From: Cellulomonas sp. ACRRI
Lineage (GTDB): Bacteria > Actinomycetota > Actinomycetes > Actinomycetales > Cellulomonadaceae
DNA: 48,063 nt
Direction of reading: 5' to 3'
NCBI RefSeq assembly: GCF_022346185.1
Contig: NZ_JAKRMS010000014.1
Location: forward strand, 1 to 48,063
The position numbers were made by a program, and so were the translations under genes. The stretch's first letter is position 1. The number at the start of each line of letters is the position of its first letter. This document shows positions 18,357 to 28,118 of the stretch, in pieces. The notes under the pieces are model-generated. The model worked only from the letters and a program-made list of their open reading frames with translations. It did not search any database and was not told where the DNA came from.

Positions 18357-18362
18357 ATTCTA
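18357..18362 (-). promoter_or_regulatory. Candidate -10 element of the VanW gene
   Basis: TAGAAT on the minus strand, 53 nt upstream of the ATG. It stands out in very GC-rich surroundings; no clear -35 was seen. Confidence 0.4.
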
Positions 18363-18445
18363 CGGCCGCGGCCCGGGTCCGCCCCGGGTCCCTGTCCCGC
18401 TTTCGACCGGTTCGCAGGTCACGACTTCGCAACGACGCCCGCGGC

Positions 18446-18982
18446 TCAGCGCAGCCCGCGCACCCGCCGGCGCAGGTGGACGAGCGAGCCCGCCCCCGGG
18501 TCGCCCTCGCGGGACTCGAGCACGTCGGCGAGGACGACGTCGTGGTCCCCCGCCGGCACGATCTGCGCCGTCCGGCACTCGAACCAGGCCGCCGCGCCGG
18601 ACACCCACGCCGCGCCCGACCGCGGCGCCGCGACGTGCGGCACGCGGTCGAGCTGCCCGACGGCGGGGCGCCCCGGCGAGGCGAGCCAGTCGGCCACCGG
18701 TGCCTGGTCGTCCGCGAGCACGCTGACGGCCCAGGTGCCGACCTCGTCCAGCGCGTCCCGCAGCCGCGCGTCCTGGTGCACGCACAGCAGGAGCATCGGC
18801 GGCTCGAGCGAGACCGAGGTCAGCGCGGAGGCGGTCATCGCGTGGTCGGTGCCCTTCCACCGCACGGACACCACGACCACCCCCGCGGGCAGCCGGCCCA
18901 TCGCCGCGCGGAACGCCTCCGTCGCCTCGGCTCCCGCGGCGCCGGCGTCGCCGTCCCCGTAGAGCGGGTCGACCTCGGTCAC
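18446..18982 (-). CDS. Flavin reductase-like FMN-binding protein
   Basis: The 178-residue protein has the flavin reductase split-barrel pattern: FRAAMGRLPAGVVVVSVRWK, then HAMTASALTSVSLEPPMLLL and a central TWAVSVLADDQ. These proteins bind FMN or FAD and often serve as the reductase component of two-component monooxygenases. No monooxygenase gene is nearby, so the partner is unknown. The GTG at 18982 overlaps the stop of the upstream membrane-protein gene (GTGA), so the two are coupled. Confidence 0.85.
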   Translation of the reverse strand: MTEVDPLYGDGDAGAAGAEATEAFRAAMGRLPAGVVVVSVRWKGTDHAMTASALTSVSLEPPMLLLCVHQDARLRDALDEVGTWAVSVLADDQAPVADWLASPGRPAVGQLDRVPHVAAPRSGAAWVSGAAAWFECRTAQIVPAGDHDVVLADVLESREGDPGAGSLVHLRRRVRGLR

Positions 18983-19365
18983 GGGACGCTCGGGCGGCGG
19001 CGCAGCGGCACGTCCGCGAACCAGCGGCGCGGCGCGAGCGCCACGGCGAGCGCCACCGCCAGCGCACCGAGCGCCCACGTCCAGCCGAGGGCGGCGTCCC
19101 CGCCGGGCACCAGCACGTCCCCGCCCGGGCCGAACCCGGACAGCACCTGCACGCTGCCGAACAGGCCGACCAGCAGCCCGACCGAGGCGACCCAGCCGCC
19201 CCAGGCGCGCGCGGTCACGGCGGCGGCCAGCACCAGCAGCAGGCAGACGACGACCCCCCAGGGCGGCACGGAGCGGTGCATCACGGTGCCGACGGTCCCG
19301 ACGAGGACGCCGAGCAGCAGGGCGCCGAGGGCGCGGAGGACCATCCGGGTCGACAGGGGCTGCAC
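18979..19365 (-). CDS. Small four-span membrane protein (DUF6113-like)
   Basis: The 128-residue protein is almost all hydrophobic, with spans near 12-30, 35-55, 58-78 and 95-115. The GTG at 19365 is preferred to an upstream ATG at 19455 because TAGCCT lies 7 nt before it. The longer start would read through a repeat array. It resembles short actinobacterial proteins found next to mshB and ferredoxin genes. The function is unknown. It is co-transcribed with the flavin reductase. Confidence 0.65.
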   Translation of the reverse strand: MQPLSTRMVLRALGALLLGVLVGTVGTVMHRSVPPWGVVVCLLLVLAAAVTARAWGGWVASVGLLVGLFGSVQVLSGFGPGGDVLVPGGDAALGWTWALGALAVALAVALAPRRWFADVPLRRRPSVP

Positions 19366-19372
19366 GCGCGTC

Positions 19373-19378
19373 AGGCTA
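19373..19378 (-). promoter_or_regulatory. -10 element of the DUF6113-like gene, leaderless spacing
   Basis: TAGCCT on the minus strand ends 7 nt before the GTG at 19365 and helps decide that start. Confidence 0.55.
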
Positions 19379-19404
19379 CCCCGCGGCGCCACCGGTGCCC
19401 GGCC

Positions 19405-19480
19405 GTGAGGTCGGCGGAAGGGCGCGAGGTCGGCGGACAGGAGTGACGACCTCACCGCGAGGTGACGACCTCGCGATCCG
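19405..19480. repeat. Mirror-symmetric repeat array, 2 forward + 2 inverted units, 19-bp period (second core)
   Basis: Forward units GTGAGGTCGGCGGA (19405) and GCGAGGTCGGCGGA (19424) are 19 bp apart. Inverted units GTGACGACCTCAC (19443) and GTGACGACCTCGC (19462) are also 19 bp apart. The shared core CGAGGTCG differs from the CGAGATAGG core of the arrays at 11223 and 44353, but the layout is identical. It fills the gap downstream of mshB. Confidence 0.85.
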
Positions 19481-19489
19481 CCGCGTCGG

Positions 19490-20515
19490 TCAGCGGGCGC
19501 CCGCGGGCAGCGCCAGGGGCGCGGCCGGGGCGCGGCCCGGGGCCCAGACGTACGACTCCCGCGGCAGGACCGGGGCGAGGACCAGGTTCGACAGGGCGTA
19601 GCAGGCCACCGCGTCCGGGTGGTCGAGCGGCGTGACCACCTGGACCTGGGTGGCGTGCGCGCGCAGGGCGGCCAGCACCGGCTCGCGCACCGGCAGCACG
19701 TCGACGACCAGGTCCTCCGGGCCGCCGGTCGCGACGGAGGGCAGCGCGCCCGCCGGGCCCGGCAGCGTCAGCGGGGCCTCGCGGGTCGCGCGCCGGTCGT
19801 CGGACGCGGCGGCGAGCACGGCGCGCGCGGCCCGGTCGGCGGCCAGGGCGGCGTACCCCGCGCGCAGGGCGGCCGCGGGGGCGACGGCCCACGCGACGGC
19901 GGGCGACCAGCCGCCGTCGGGCGACGCGCCGTCGTCGGACAGCGGCGCGGTCGCCAGCTCCACCGCGCGCATCGTGATCGCGTGCGCCCGCACGTGGTCG
20001 GGGTGCCCGTACCCGCCGCCCGGCTCGTAGGTCACGACCAGGTCCGGCCGCCGCTCCCGCAGCAGCCCGGCCAGCCGCCCGGCGGCCTCGTCGAGCGGCA
20101 CCGCGACCAGCGCCCCGGCCGGCACGTCGGCCGCGGCGCCGGCCCGCCCGGTCCCGACCCAGGCCATCCCCGAGTCCTGGTAACGCGCACCGGACGCGCC
20201 TCCCCCGGCAGCCGGGTCGCCGGGGAGCGGGAGGGTGTCCAGGAAGGTCTGGGTGACGCCCAGGGCGGTCGCCGCGGCGGCGACCTCCCGCTCGCGGTGC
20301 CGCGCGAGCGCCTCGCCGTCGCCCTCCAGGGCCGCGAGCGGCGCGCCGATCACCTCGCCGCGCTCGCCGCGGGTGCACGTCACCACCGTCGCGGGCAGGC
20401 CGGCCCCCGCCCAGGTCGCCAGCAGCGCGCCGGTGGACAGCGTCTCGTCGTCCGGGTGCGCGTGCACCGCGAGCACGCCACCCGTGCGGGTCGGCGTGCT
20501 CGCGGCGTCGGTCAT
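19490..20515 (-). CDS. mshB: Mycothiol biosynthesis deacetylase MshB (GlcNAc-Ins deacetylase)
   Basis: The 341-residue zinc-dependent LmbE/PIG-L family deacetylase removes acetyl from GlcNAc-inositol in mycothiol synthesis. The motif AHPDDET supplies His20 and Asp23. The second motif GHPDH at 170-174 supplies the third ligand, probably His174. Length and the GERGEVIG segment fit MshB rather than the broader family. The ATG at 20515 lies 11 nt after typA. Presence of MshB supports an actinobacterial host that uses mycothiol. Confidence 0.87.
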   Translation of the reverse strand: MTDAASTPTRTGGVLAVHAHPDDETLSTGALLATWAGAGLPATVVTCTRGERGEVIGAPLAALEGDGEALARHREREVAAAATALGVTQTFLDTLPLPGDPAAGGGASGARYQDSGMAWVGTGRAGAAADVPAGALVAVPLDEAAGRLAGLLRERRPDLVVTYEPGGGYGHPDHVRAHAITMRAVELATAPLSDDGASPDGGWSPAVAWAVAPAAALRAGYAALAADRAARAVLAAASDDRRATREAPLTLPGPAGALPSVATGGPEDLVVDVLPVREPVLAALRAHATQVQVVTPLDHPDAVACYALSNLVLAPVLPRESYVWAPGRAPAAPLALPAGAR

Positions 20516-20526
20516 GCGCGCTGGCG

Positions 20527-22464
<1,938 letters not shown>

Positions 22465-22528
22465 GTCAGGACTCGTTTCCGCGAGGAAGTGGGGAGATGA
22501 GGGGCGCGACGACGTCGAGCGCCGATCG

Positions 22529-22534
22529 ATTGTA
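22529..22534 (-). promoter_or_regulatory. Candidate -10 element of typA
   Basis: TACAAT on the minus strand, about 65 nt upstream of the typA ATG and just past the opp terminator hairpin. No clear -35 was found. Confidence 0.45.
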
Positions 22535-22540
22535 CGCGCA

Positions 22541-22581
22541 CGCGCGCCCCGGCACGAGGAGGGGTCGTGCCGGGGCGCGCG
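22541..22581 (-). terminator. Strong hairpin ending the peptide-transport operon
   Basis: A 17-bp perfect stem (22541-22557 with 22565-22581) with a 7-nt loop, 20 nt past the stop of the ABC ATPase gene. Confidence 0.85.
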
Positions 22582-22600
22582 GGACGGGCTGCGGGTGCGG

Positions 22601-24517
22601 TCAGACCTGGCCGGGCCCGGGACCCTGGTACCGACGACCGAGGGTCTCCTGCTCCGCGTCCTCGAACGCCTCGACGCGCTGCCCGTCGGCCACCGCGGCC
22701 TCCGCGGCCGAGGTGCCGGCCGGCGCGGCCGCCGCGAGCAGCCGGTCCCGCTCCTCGCGGCGCAGCTTCTGCTCCGCGGGGTTCGGCACGGGCACCGCCG
22801 CGAGCAGGCGCTTGGTGTAGTCCTGCTGCGGCGCGCGGAGGATCTGCTCGCGCGGGCCGACCTCGACCAGGTCGCCCTTGCTCATCACGGCGATCCGGTT
22901 GGACAGGATCTCGACGACCGCGAGGTCGTGGCTGATGAACAGGCAGGCGAACCCGTATTCGCGCTGCAGCTCCTGGAACAGCTCCAGCACCCGCGCCTGC
23001 ACGGACACGTCGAGCGCGGACGTCGGCTCGTCGGCGATCAGCAGCTTGGGCGACAGGGCCAGGGCGCGGGCGATGCCGACGCGCTGGCGCTGGCCGCCGG
23101 ACAGCTCGTGCGGGTAGCGGTTGCGCATCGCGCGGGGCAGGTGCACCCGGTCGAGCAGCGACTCCACCCGGCGGTCGAGGTCGGCGCCCGAGGCGATCTT
23201 GTGCAGCTTGAGCGGCTCGCCGATCGACTCGCCGATCGGCAGGCGCGGGTTCAGCGAGGAGCCCGGGTCCTGGAACACGATCGAGACGTCCTGGCGCACG
23301 GCGCGCAGGTCCTTGGGCTTGATGCCCGCCAGCTCGACGCCGTTGACAGTGAGCGAGCCGCCGGCGACCGGCAGCAGGCCGACCGCGGCGCGGCCGACGG
23401 TGGTCTTGCCGGAGCCGGACTCGCCGACCAGGCCGACGACCTCGCCCTTGCCGATGGTCAGGTCGATGCCGTTGATCGCCCGGAACGCCGGCACGCGCCC
23501 GCGGCCCGGGTACTCGATGACCAGGCCCTTCGCCTCGAGCGCGGAGCCGGTCCGCGGGTCGTCCAGGAGACCCGGCCGCGGCAGGGGCTGGCCGAGCGGC
23601 CGCTCCGAGACGTGCAGCGTGGCGGTGCCCTCGGCCGCGGCGACGGGGTGCTCGCCGTTCAGGCCGGAGGCCGCGAACGTCTCCGAGCCGAGGTGCGGCA
23701 CGGCGTCCAGCAGCTGGCGGGTGTACTCGTGCTGCGGGCGGTTGAACACCTCGTCCGCGGAGCCCGACTCGACCACGCGGCCGTTCTTCATCACCATGAC
23801 GCGGTCCGAGAGGTCCGCGACCACGCCCATGTCGTGGGTGATGAGGATGATGCCGGCGTCGACGCGGTGCCGCAGGTCGCGCATCAGCTTGAGGATCTCG
23901 GCCTGGACGGTCACGTCGAGGGCCGTGGTCGGCTCGTCGGCGATGAGCAGCTTGGGCTCGCAGGCGAGCGCCTGGGCGATCATCGCGCGCTGGCGCTGGC
24001 CGCCGGAGAGCTGGTGGGGGTACTTGTCGACCGACTCCTCCGGGTTCGGCAGGTCGACCATGCGCAGCAGCTCGACCGCGCGGGCGCGGGCCTGCTTCGG
24101 CGTCATGTCGAAGTGCACGCGGAGCGTCTCGACGATCTGGAACCCGACGGTGTACACCGGGTTCAGCGCCGTCATCGGCTCCTGGAAGATGACCGAGACG
24201 TCCTTGCCGCGGACCTTGCTCAGCTGCTTGTGGTTGAGCCCCAGCAGCTCGCGGCCCGCCAGCTTGGCGGAGCCCTCGGAGCGGCCGTTCGGCGGCAGCA
24301 GGCCGATCAGCGACATCGACGACTGCGTCTTGCCGGAGCCGGACTCGCCGACGATCGCGAGGACCTCGCCCGGCCGGACGTCGTAGGACACGTCCTCGGC
24401 CGCCGGGAACCACTCGCCGTCGACGAAGAACTCCACGCGCAGGTCGCGGACCTCGAGGATCGGCGCCTTGGCGTCGGCCGCGGGTGCCCCCGGGCTGGTG
24501 GCGTAGTCAGTGGTCAC
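22601..24517 (-). CDS. Peptide ABC transporter ATPase, fused OppD-OppF type
   Basis: The 638-residue protein has two complete nucleotide-binding domains in one chain. The first has Walker A GESGSGKTQ and signature LSGGQRQRAMIAQAL. The second has Walker A GESGSGKTTVGR and signature LSGGQRQRVGIARAL. Walker B motifs LLIADEPTTALD and LLIADEPTSALD follow the signatures. Each half ends with the Opp/Dpp C-terminal extension. It should energise the permease pair encoded upstream on this strand. The gap to oppC (about 710 bp) is occupied by an opposite-strand PH-domain gene. The substrate is probably oligopeptides. Confidence 0.93.
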   Translation of the reverse strand: MTTDYATSPGAPAADAKAPILEVRDLRVEFFVDGEWFPAAEDVSYDVRPGEVLAIVGESGSGKTQSSMSLIGLLPPNGRSEGSAKLAGRELLGLNHKQLSKVRGKDVSVIFQEPMTALNPVYTVGFQIVETLRVHFDMTPKQARARAVELLRMVDLPNPEESVDKYPHQLSGGQRQRAMIAQALACEPKLLIADEPTTALDVTVQAEILKLMRDLRHRVDAGIILITHDMGVVADLSDRVMVMKNGRVVESGSADEVFNRPQHEYTRQLLDAVPHLGSETFAASGLNGEHPVAAAEGTATLHVSERPLGQPLPRPGLLDDPRTGSALEAKGLVIEYPGRGRVPAFRAINGIDLTIGKGEVVGLVGESGSGKTTVGRAAVGLLPVAGGSLTVNGVELAGIKPKDLRAVRQDVSIVFQDPGSSLNPRLPIGESIGEPLKLHKIASGADLDRRVESLLDRVHLPRAMRNRYPHELSGGQRQRVGIARALALSPKLLIADEPTSALDVSVQARVLELFQELQREYGFACLFISHDLAVVEILSNRIAVMSKGDLVEVGPREQILRAPQQDYTKRLLAAVPVPNPAEQKLRREERDRLLAAAAPAGTSAAEAAVADGQRVEAFEDAEQETLGRRYQGPGPGQV

Positions 24518-24610
24518 GGTTCACGAGATCCTTCCGTGGGACGACCCGATGTGTGCGGGCCGCGCGACGTCGAGAGGGGCGGACGTCCGCTGGTCTGGGA
24601 CGATGGCCGC

Positions 24611-25225
24611 ATGGTCTCGGCGGACGTGGTGGAGTACAGACCGGCCTTCGGCCGGGTGCTGGCGGTGGTCGTGGCGGTCCTGGGCCTCGGCGGCCTGGTG
24701 ACCGGGCTGGTGGCCGACGCGGGGGCGACGTGGCCCTACGTGGCACCGGTGCTGCTGGTGGTGCTCTGGGTGTGGGCCGCCTACTGGCGCCCCGCCGTGC
24801 TGGTCAGCCCCGCGGGCGTCGAGCTGAGGAACGTCACCCGGACGATCGAGCTGCCCTGGCCGACGATCCAGCGGGTCGACACCCGCTACGCGCTCACGCT
24901 GCACACCGCGTACGGCGACTACGCCGCGTGGGCCGCGCCGGCACCGAGCCGGGCCCGGGTCGCGACCTCCGGCAAGGGGGACGTCGCGGACCTGCCCGGC
25001 TCGACGTACGGCCCCGGCGGCACGGTGCGCCCCGGCGACCTGGCGTCGAGCGCCTCCGGCCAGGCGGCCATCATCGTGCGCCGCCGCTGGGAGGAGCTGC
25101 GCGACGCGGGCGTCCTGGACGACCCGCGCCTCGAGCGCGCCACCCCGCGGGTGCGCTGGCACGCCGGCACGCTGGCCGCGATCGCCGTGCTGATCGCGGC
25201 CAGCGTGCTGACCGTGGCGCTCTGA
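24611..25225 (+). CDS. PH-domain membrane protein
   Basis: The 204-residue protein has two N-terminal spans (about 13-34 and 40-56) and one C-terminal span (about 184-203). Between them a bacterial PH-like domain begins RPAVLVSPAGVELRNVTRT and contains IELPWPTIQRVDTRYALTL. GACGAT lies 6 nt before the ATG, which may be a leaderless -10. It is encoded on the plus strand between two minus-strand genes of the peptide transporter. Its stop is only 4 bp from the oppC stop, with no room for a terminator. The function is unknown. Confidence 0.8.
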   Translation: MVSADVVEYRPAFGRVLAVVVAVLGLGGLVTGLVADAGATWPYVAPVLLVVLWVWAAYWRPAVLVSPAGVELRNVTRTIELPWPTIQRVDTRYALTLHTAYGDYAAWAAPAPSRARVATSGKGDVADLPGSTYGPGGTVRPGDLASSASGQAAIIVRRRWEELRDAGVLDDPRLERATPRVRWHAGTLAAIAVLIAASVLTVAL

Positions 25226-25229
25226 CACG

Positions 25230-26300
25230 TCAGGCTCGCGCCGCGGCCCGGGCCTGGGAGCGGGCCTTGCGGGCGTCCGCCTTCGCCAGGGCCCGCTTGG
25301 TCGGGATGCGCCGCTGCCGCGGGTCGAAGGCGTCGCGCAGGCCGTCACCGATGAAGTTCACGCACAGCGCGATCGTCACGATGAACAGGCCGGGCCACCA
25401 GAACAGCCAGGGCCGCGTGGCGAACGCGGTCTGGTACTCGTTGATGAGCTGGCCCAGGGAGACCTCGGGGCTGCTGATGCCGAATCCGAGGTAGGACAGC
25501 GCGGTCTCCAGCAGGATCGCGGAGGCCATGAGCAGCGTCGCGTTGACGATGATCACGCCGACCGCGTTCGGCAGGATGTGCTTGAACATGATCCGGGCGT
25601 TCGACGCCCCGGCCACCCGCGCCGCGTCCACGAACTCCCGCTCGCGCAGGGTGAGGAACTGCCCGCGCACCAGACGCGCCATGTTCGTCCAGGACACCAG
25701 CGACAGGGCGATGGCCAGCGACCACGGGTTCGCGCCGCCGACCAGCACGCCGAGGATGGCGCCGATCATGATGACCGGGATCGTGATGATCATGTCGGTG
25801 AACCGCATCAGCAGGTCGTCCAGGCGGCCGCGGAAGAAGCCCGCCAGCGCGCCGACGAGGACGCCGATCGTGGTCGACAGGAGCCCGATCACGAACATCA
25901 CGGTGAGCGACTGCTGCGTGCCGCGCATGACCAGCGCGAAGCCGTCGTGCCCGATGTTGTCCTGGCCGAACGGGTGCTCGCCGAACGTGAAGCCGCCGTC
26001 CTGGAACCCCATGGTCGGGGCGCCGCCGGCGTTCACGATGTCGCTCGTCTCGCGGTAGCCGTACTTCCACCAGCCCGGGATCGGGCCCCAGCCGATGGAC
26101 GTGGTCACCAGGATGACGACCGCGACCAGCACGACGGCCGAGATCATCGCGCCGCGGTGCCGCAGGAACCGCCGCAGGACGATGCGGCCCTGCGAGAGGC
26201 CCTCGACCTCCTTGAGCTCGATGGCGTTCTCGGTGTTCTCGACCGTGCTCTTCGGGTCGGTGATGCCCTCGTTGGGCTCGAGGGGAGGAGTGATGCTCAT
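25230..26300 (-). CDS. Peptide ABC transporter permease, OppC/DppC type
   Basis: The 356-residue inner-membrane permease has a 45-residue cytoplasmic N-terminus, a first span near 52-72, the outside loop with FGEHPFGQDNIGHDGFALV, then five more spans. The EAA loop reads REREFVDAARVAGASN, then ARIMFKHILPNA. This is the standard OppC arrangement. The ATG at 26300 overlaps the oppB stop (ATGA), so the permease subunits are made together. The last 30 residues are Arg/Lys/Ala-rich. Confidence 0.92.
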   Translation of the reverse strand: MSITPPLEPNEGITDPKSTVENTENAIELKEVEGLSQGRIVLRRFLRHRGAMISAVVLVAVVILVTTSIGWGPIPGWWKYGYRETSDIVNAGGAPTMGFQDGGFTFGEHPFGQDNIGHDGFALVMRGTQQSLTVMFVIGLLSTTIGVLVGALAGFFRGRLDDLLMRFTDMIITIPVIMIGAILGVLVGGANPWSLAIALSLVSWTNMARLVRGQFLTLREREFVDAARVAGASNARIMFKHILPNAVGVIIVNATLLMASAILLETALSYLGFGISSPEVSLGQLINEYQTAFATRPWLFWWPGLFIVTIALCVNFIGDGLRDAFDPRQRRIPTKRALAKADARKARSQARAAARA

Positions 26301-27913
26301 GAGTTCACCCGGATCCGGGGGTCGAGCGCCGCGTAGACGAAGTCGACCACGATGTTGGCGAGGACGAGGAGGGTGCCGGTCACGAGGAAGTACCCCATGA
26401 TCGGGTCCGCGTCCTTGGCGCCCAGGGACTTGATGAACAGCGCGCCCATGCCGCTCCACGCGAAGATGCGCTCGGTGATGATCGCGCCGCCGAACAGGGC
26501 CGCGATGTCCAGCGGCACCACGGTGGCGAGCGGGATGAGCGCGTTGCGGAACGCGTGGCGCGTGGTCACGACCCGCTCCGAGAGGCCCTTGGCCCGCGCG
26601 GTGCGGATGTAGTCCTGGTTCATCACCTCGAGCAGGCTCGCCCGGGAGTACCGGGTGTAGCTCGCGAACGAGATGAGGATCAGCGCGATCGTCGGCAGCA
26701 CCAGGTGCGTGAACTTGTCGAGCGACTCCACCCAGAAGTCGCCGGACAGGCCGGGCGTCTGCGAGCCGATCGTCGCGATCGGCCGGCCGTTGATCACCGA
26801 CGCGTTCGAGTACGTGTACCAGACCGCCATGACGCGGTCGACGAAGATCAGCACGCCCACGCCCACGGCGGTGACGGCCGCGGCGCGCATCGAGACGGCG
26901 CGGTCGTACCCGCCGAACAGGTAGCCGACGACCAGGCCGACGACGATCGACGCGATCGCCAGCCCGACGATCAGCAGCCAGGTCGCGTTCACGAACGCGA
27001 ACTGCAGCGGGTAGTAGAGCGCGGCGCCGATCGCGACCGTGGTCAGCGAGGCGTACAGCGCGCGCCGGTTGTCCAGGCCCGCGCTGAGCGCGACGACGCC
27101 GAACGCGATGCCGACGCCGAGGACGAGCACGCCCACCAGGCCGAGGCTCGGATTCAGCAGCCAGTCGGAGTTCGAGATGAACAGCAGCGCGGCGGCGGTG
27201 GCGACGAGCGCCGCCCCGAACGACACCCAGCGGGTCCGGGTGCTGCCACCGATGATCGACGACCAGAGCACGCCCGAGATCACGGACAGCAGGGCGATCC
27301 ACAGCGGCGGGACCGCCGGGTCCGCGAGGAAGTCGTTGAAGCCGATGGCGCCCCAGAGCTTGAGGAGCACCGCGACCCAGAACGACGGCAGCGAGTACAG
27401 GACGAACGACAGGAACGTGACGCTGTAGTCGAACCGCGTGTACTGGCGCAGGGCCGACACGATGCCGACCAGGACGCCCAGGCCGATGGCGAGCAGCGTC
27501 GACGCGGCGACGAGCTGCACGGTGCTCGGGATCGCGGAGCCCAGCAGCGCCGTGACCGGCTGGCCGGAGACCCAGCTGGTGCCGAGGTCACCGGTGAACA
27601 GCGCGCCCAGCCACTTGAAGTAGCGGATGACGGGCGGGGTGTCCAGGTCGAGCGCCAGGGTGCGGGCCGCGATCAGCGCCTCCTTGTTCGGCGCCGTGCT
27701 CGTCCGCAGGTCCTCGAGGGGATCCAGGGAGTACGCCAGGAGCATGTAGACGATGAACGTCGCTCCGAGCAGCACGATCGCCGACGACACGAGGCGTCGA
27801 CCGAGGAAGGTCAGGGTGGGCGCTGCGTTCCGGAACCAGGAACGGCGCGCCGTGACCGGTGCGTCGGGCGCGGAGCGCGCGCCGGAGGCACGGGTCGTCA
27901 CAGAGGTGGCCAT
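26297..27913 (-). CDS. Peptide ABC transporter permease, OppB/DppB type, enlarged by an internal membrane insert
   Basis: The permease has 538 residues, where the family is usually 305-340. Residues 33-185 match the first part of OppB (TFLGRRLVSSAIVLLG to SLPSFWVAVLLK). Residues 403-538 match the rest, with HLVLPTIALILISFASYTRY and the EAA loop RAKGLSERVVTTRHAFRNAL. Between them, roughly 190-395, lies an extra segment with about five hydrophobic stretches that interrupts the region before the HLVLP span. The frame is intact. AAGGA precedes the ATG. Similar long forms may exist in relatives; the insert's role is unknown. Confidence 0.9.
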   Translation of the reverse strand: MATSVTTRASGARSAPDAPVTARRSWFRNAAPTLTFLGRRLVSSAIVLLGATFIVYMLLAYSLDPLEDLRTSTAPNKEALIAARTLALDLDTPPVIRYFKWLGALFTGDLGTSWVSGQPVTALLGSAIPSTVQLVAASTLLAIGLGVLVGIVSALRQYTRFDYSVTFLSFVLYSLPSFWVAVLLKLWGAIGFNDFLADPAVPPLWIALLSVISGVLWSSIIGGSTRTRWVSFGAALVATAAALLFISNSDWLLNPSLGLVGVLVLGVGIAFGVVALSAGLDNRRALYASLTTVAIGAALYYPLQFAFVNATWLLIVGLAIASIVVGLVVGYLFGGYDRAVSMRAAAVTAVGVGVLIFVDRVMAVWYTYSNASVINGRPIATIGSQTPGLSGDFWVESLDKFTHLVLPTIALILISFASYTRYSRASLLEVMNQDYIRTARAKGLSERVVTTRHAFRNALIPLATVVPLDIAALFGGAIITERIFAWSGMGALFIKSLGAKDADPIMGYFLVTGTLLVLANIVVDFVYAALDPRIRVNS

Positions 27914-28044
27914 GGGGTCCTTGCCTCACGGGAAGGGGGGTACTCGCAAAGCGCAAGTGTAGGCACTCCGGATAGGGGTGCTGCGCCCGGGCCGGGGTCG
28001 GCCGTGGGTACCCGTACGGCTGTGGTACTGGAAGGGGCACGGCA

Positions 28045-28077
28045 ACGGGGGTACCGCGGTGGCCGCGGTACCCCCGT
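28045..28077 (-). terminator. Hairpin between the binding-protein gene and oppB (partial terminator)
   Basis: A 15-bp perfect stem (28045-28059 with 28063-28077) with a 3-nt loop, about 40 nt after the binding-protein stop and inside the operon. It could let most transcripts stop early, so the binding protein is made in excess, or protect the 3' end. The remaining 130 bp to oppB show no clear promoter. Confidence 0.7.
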
Positions 28078-28118
28078 GCCGGTGTCGCTCCTCGCCGGAG
28101 GAGCGTCAGGTCAGTGCG

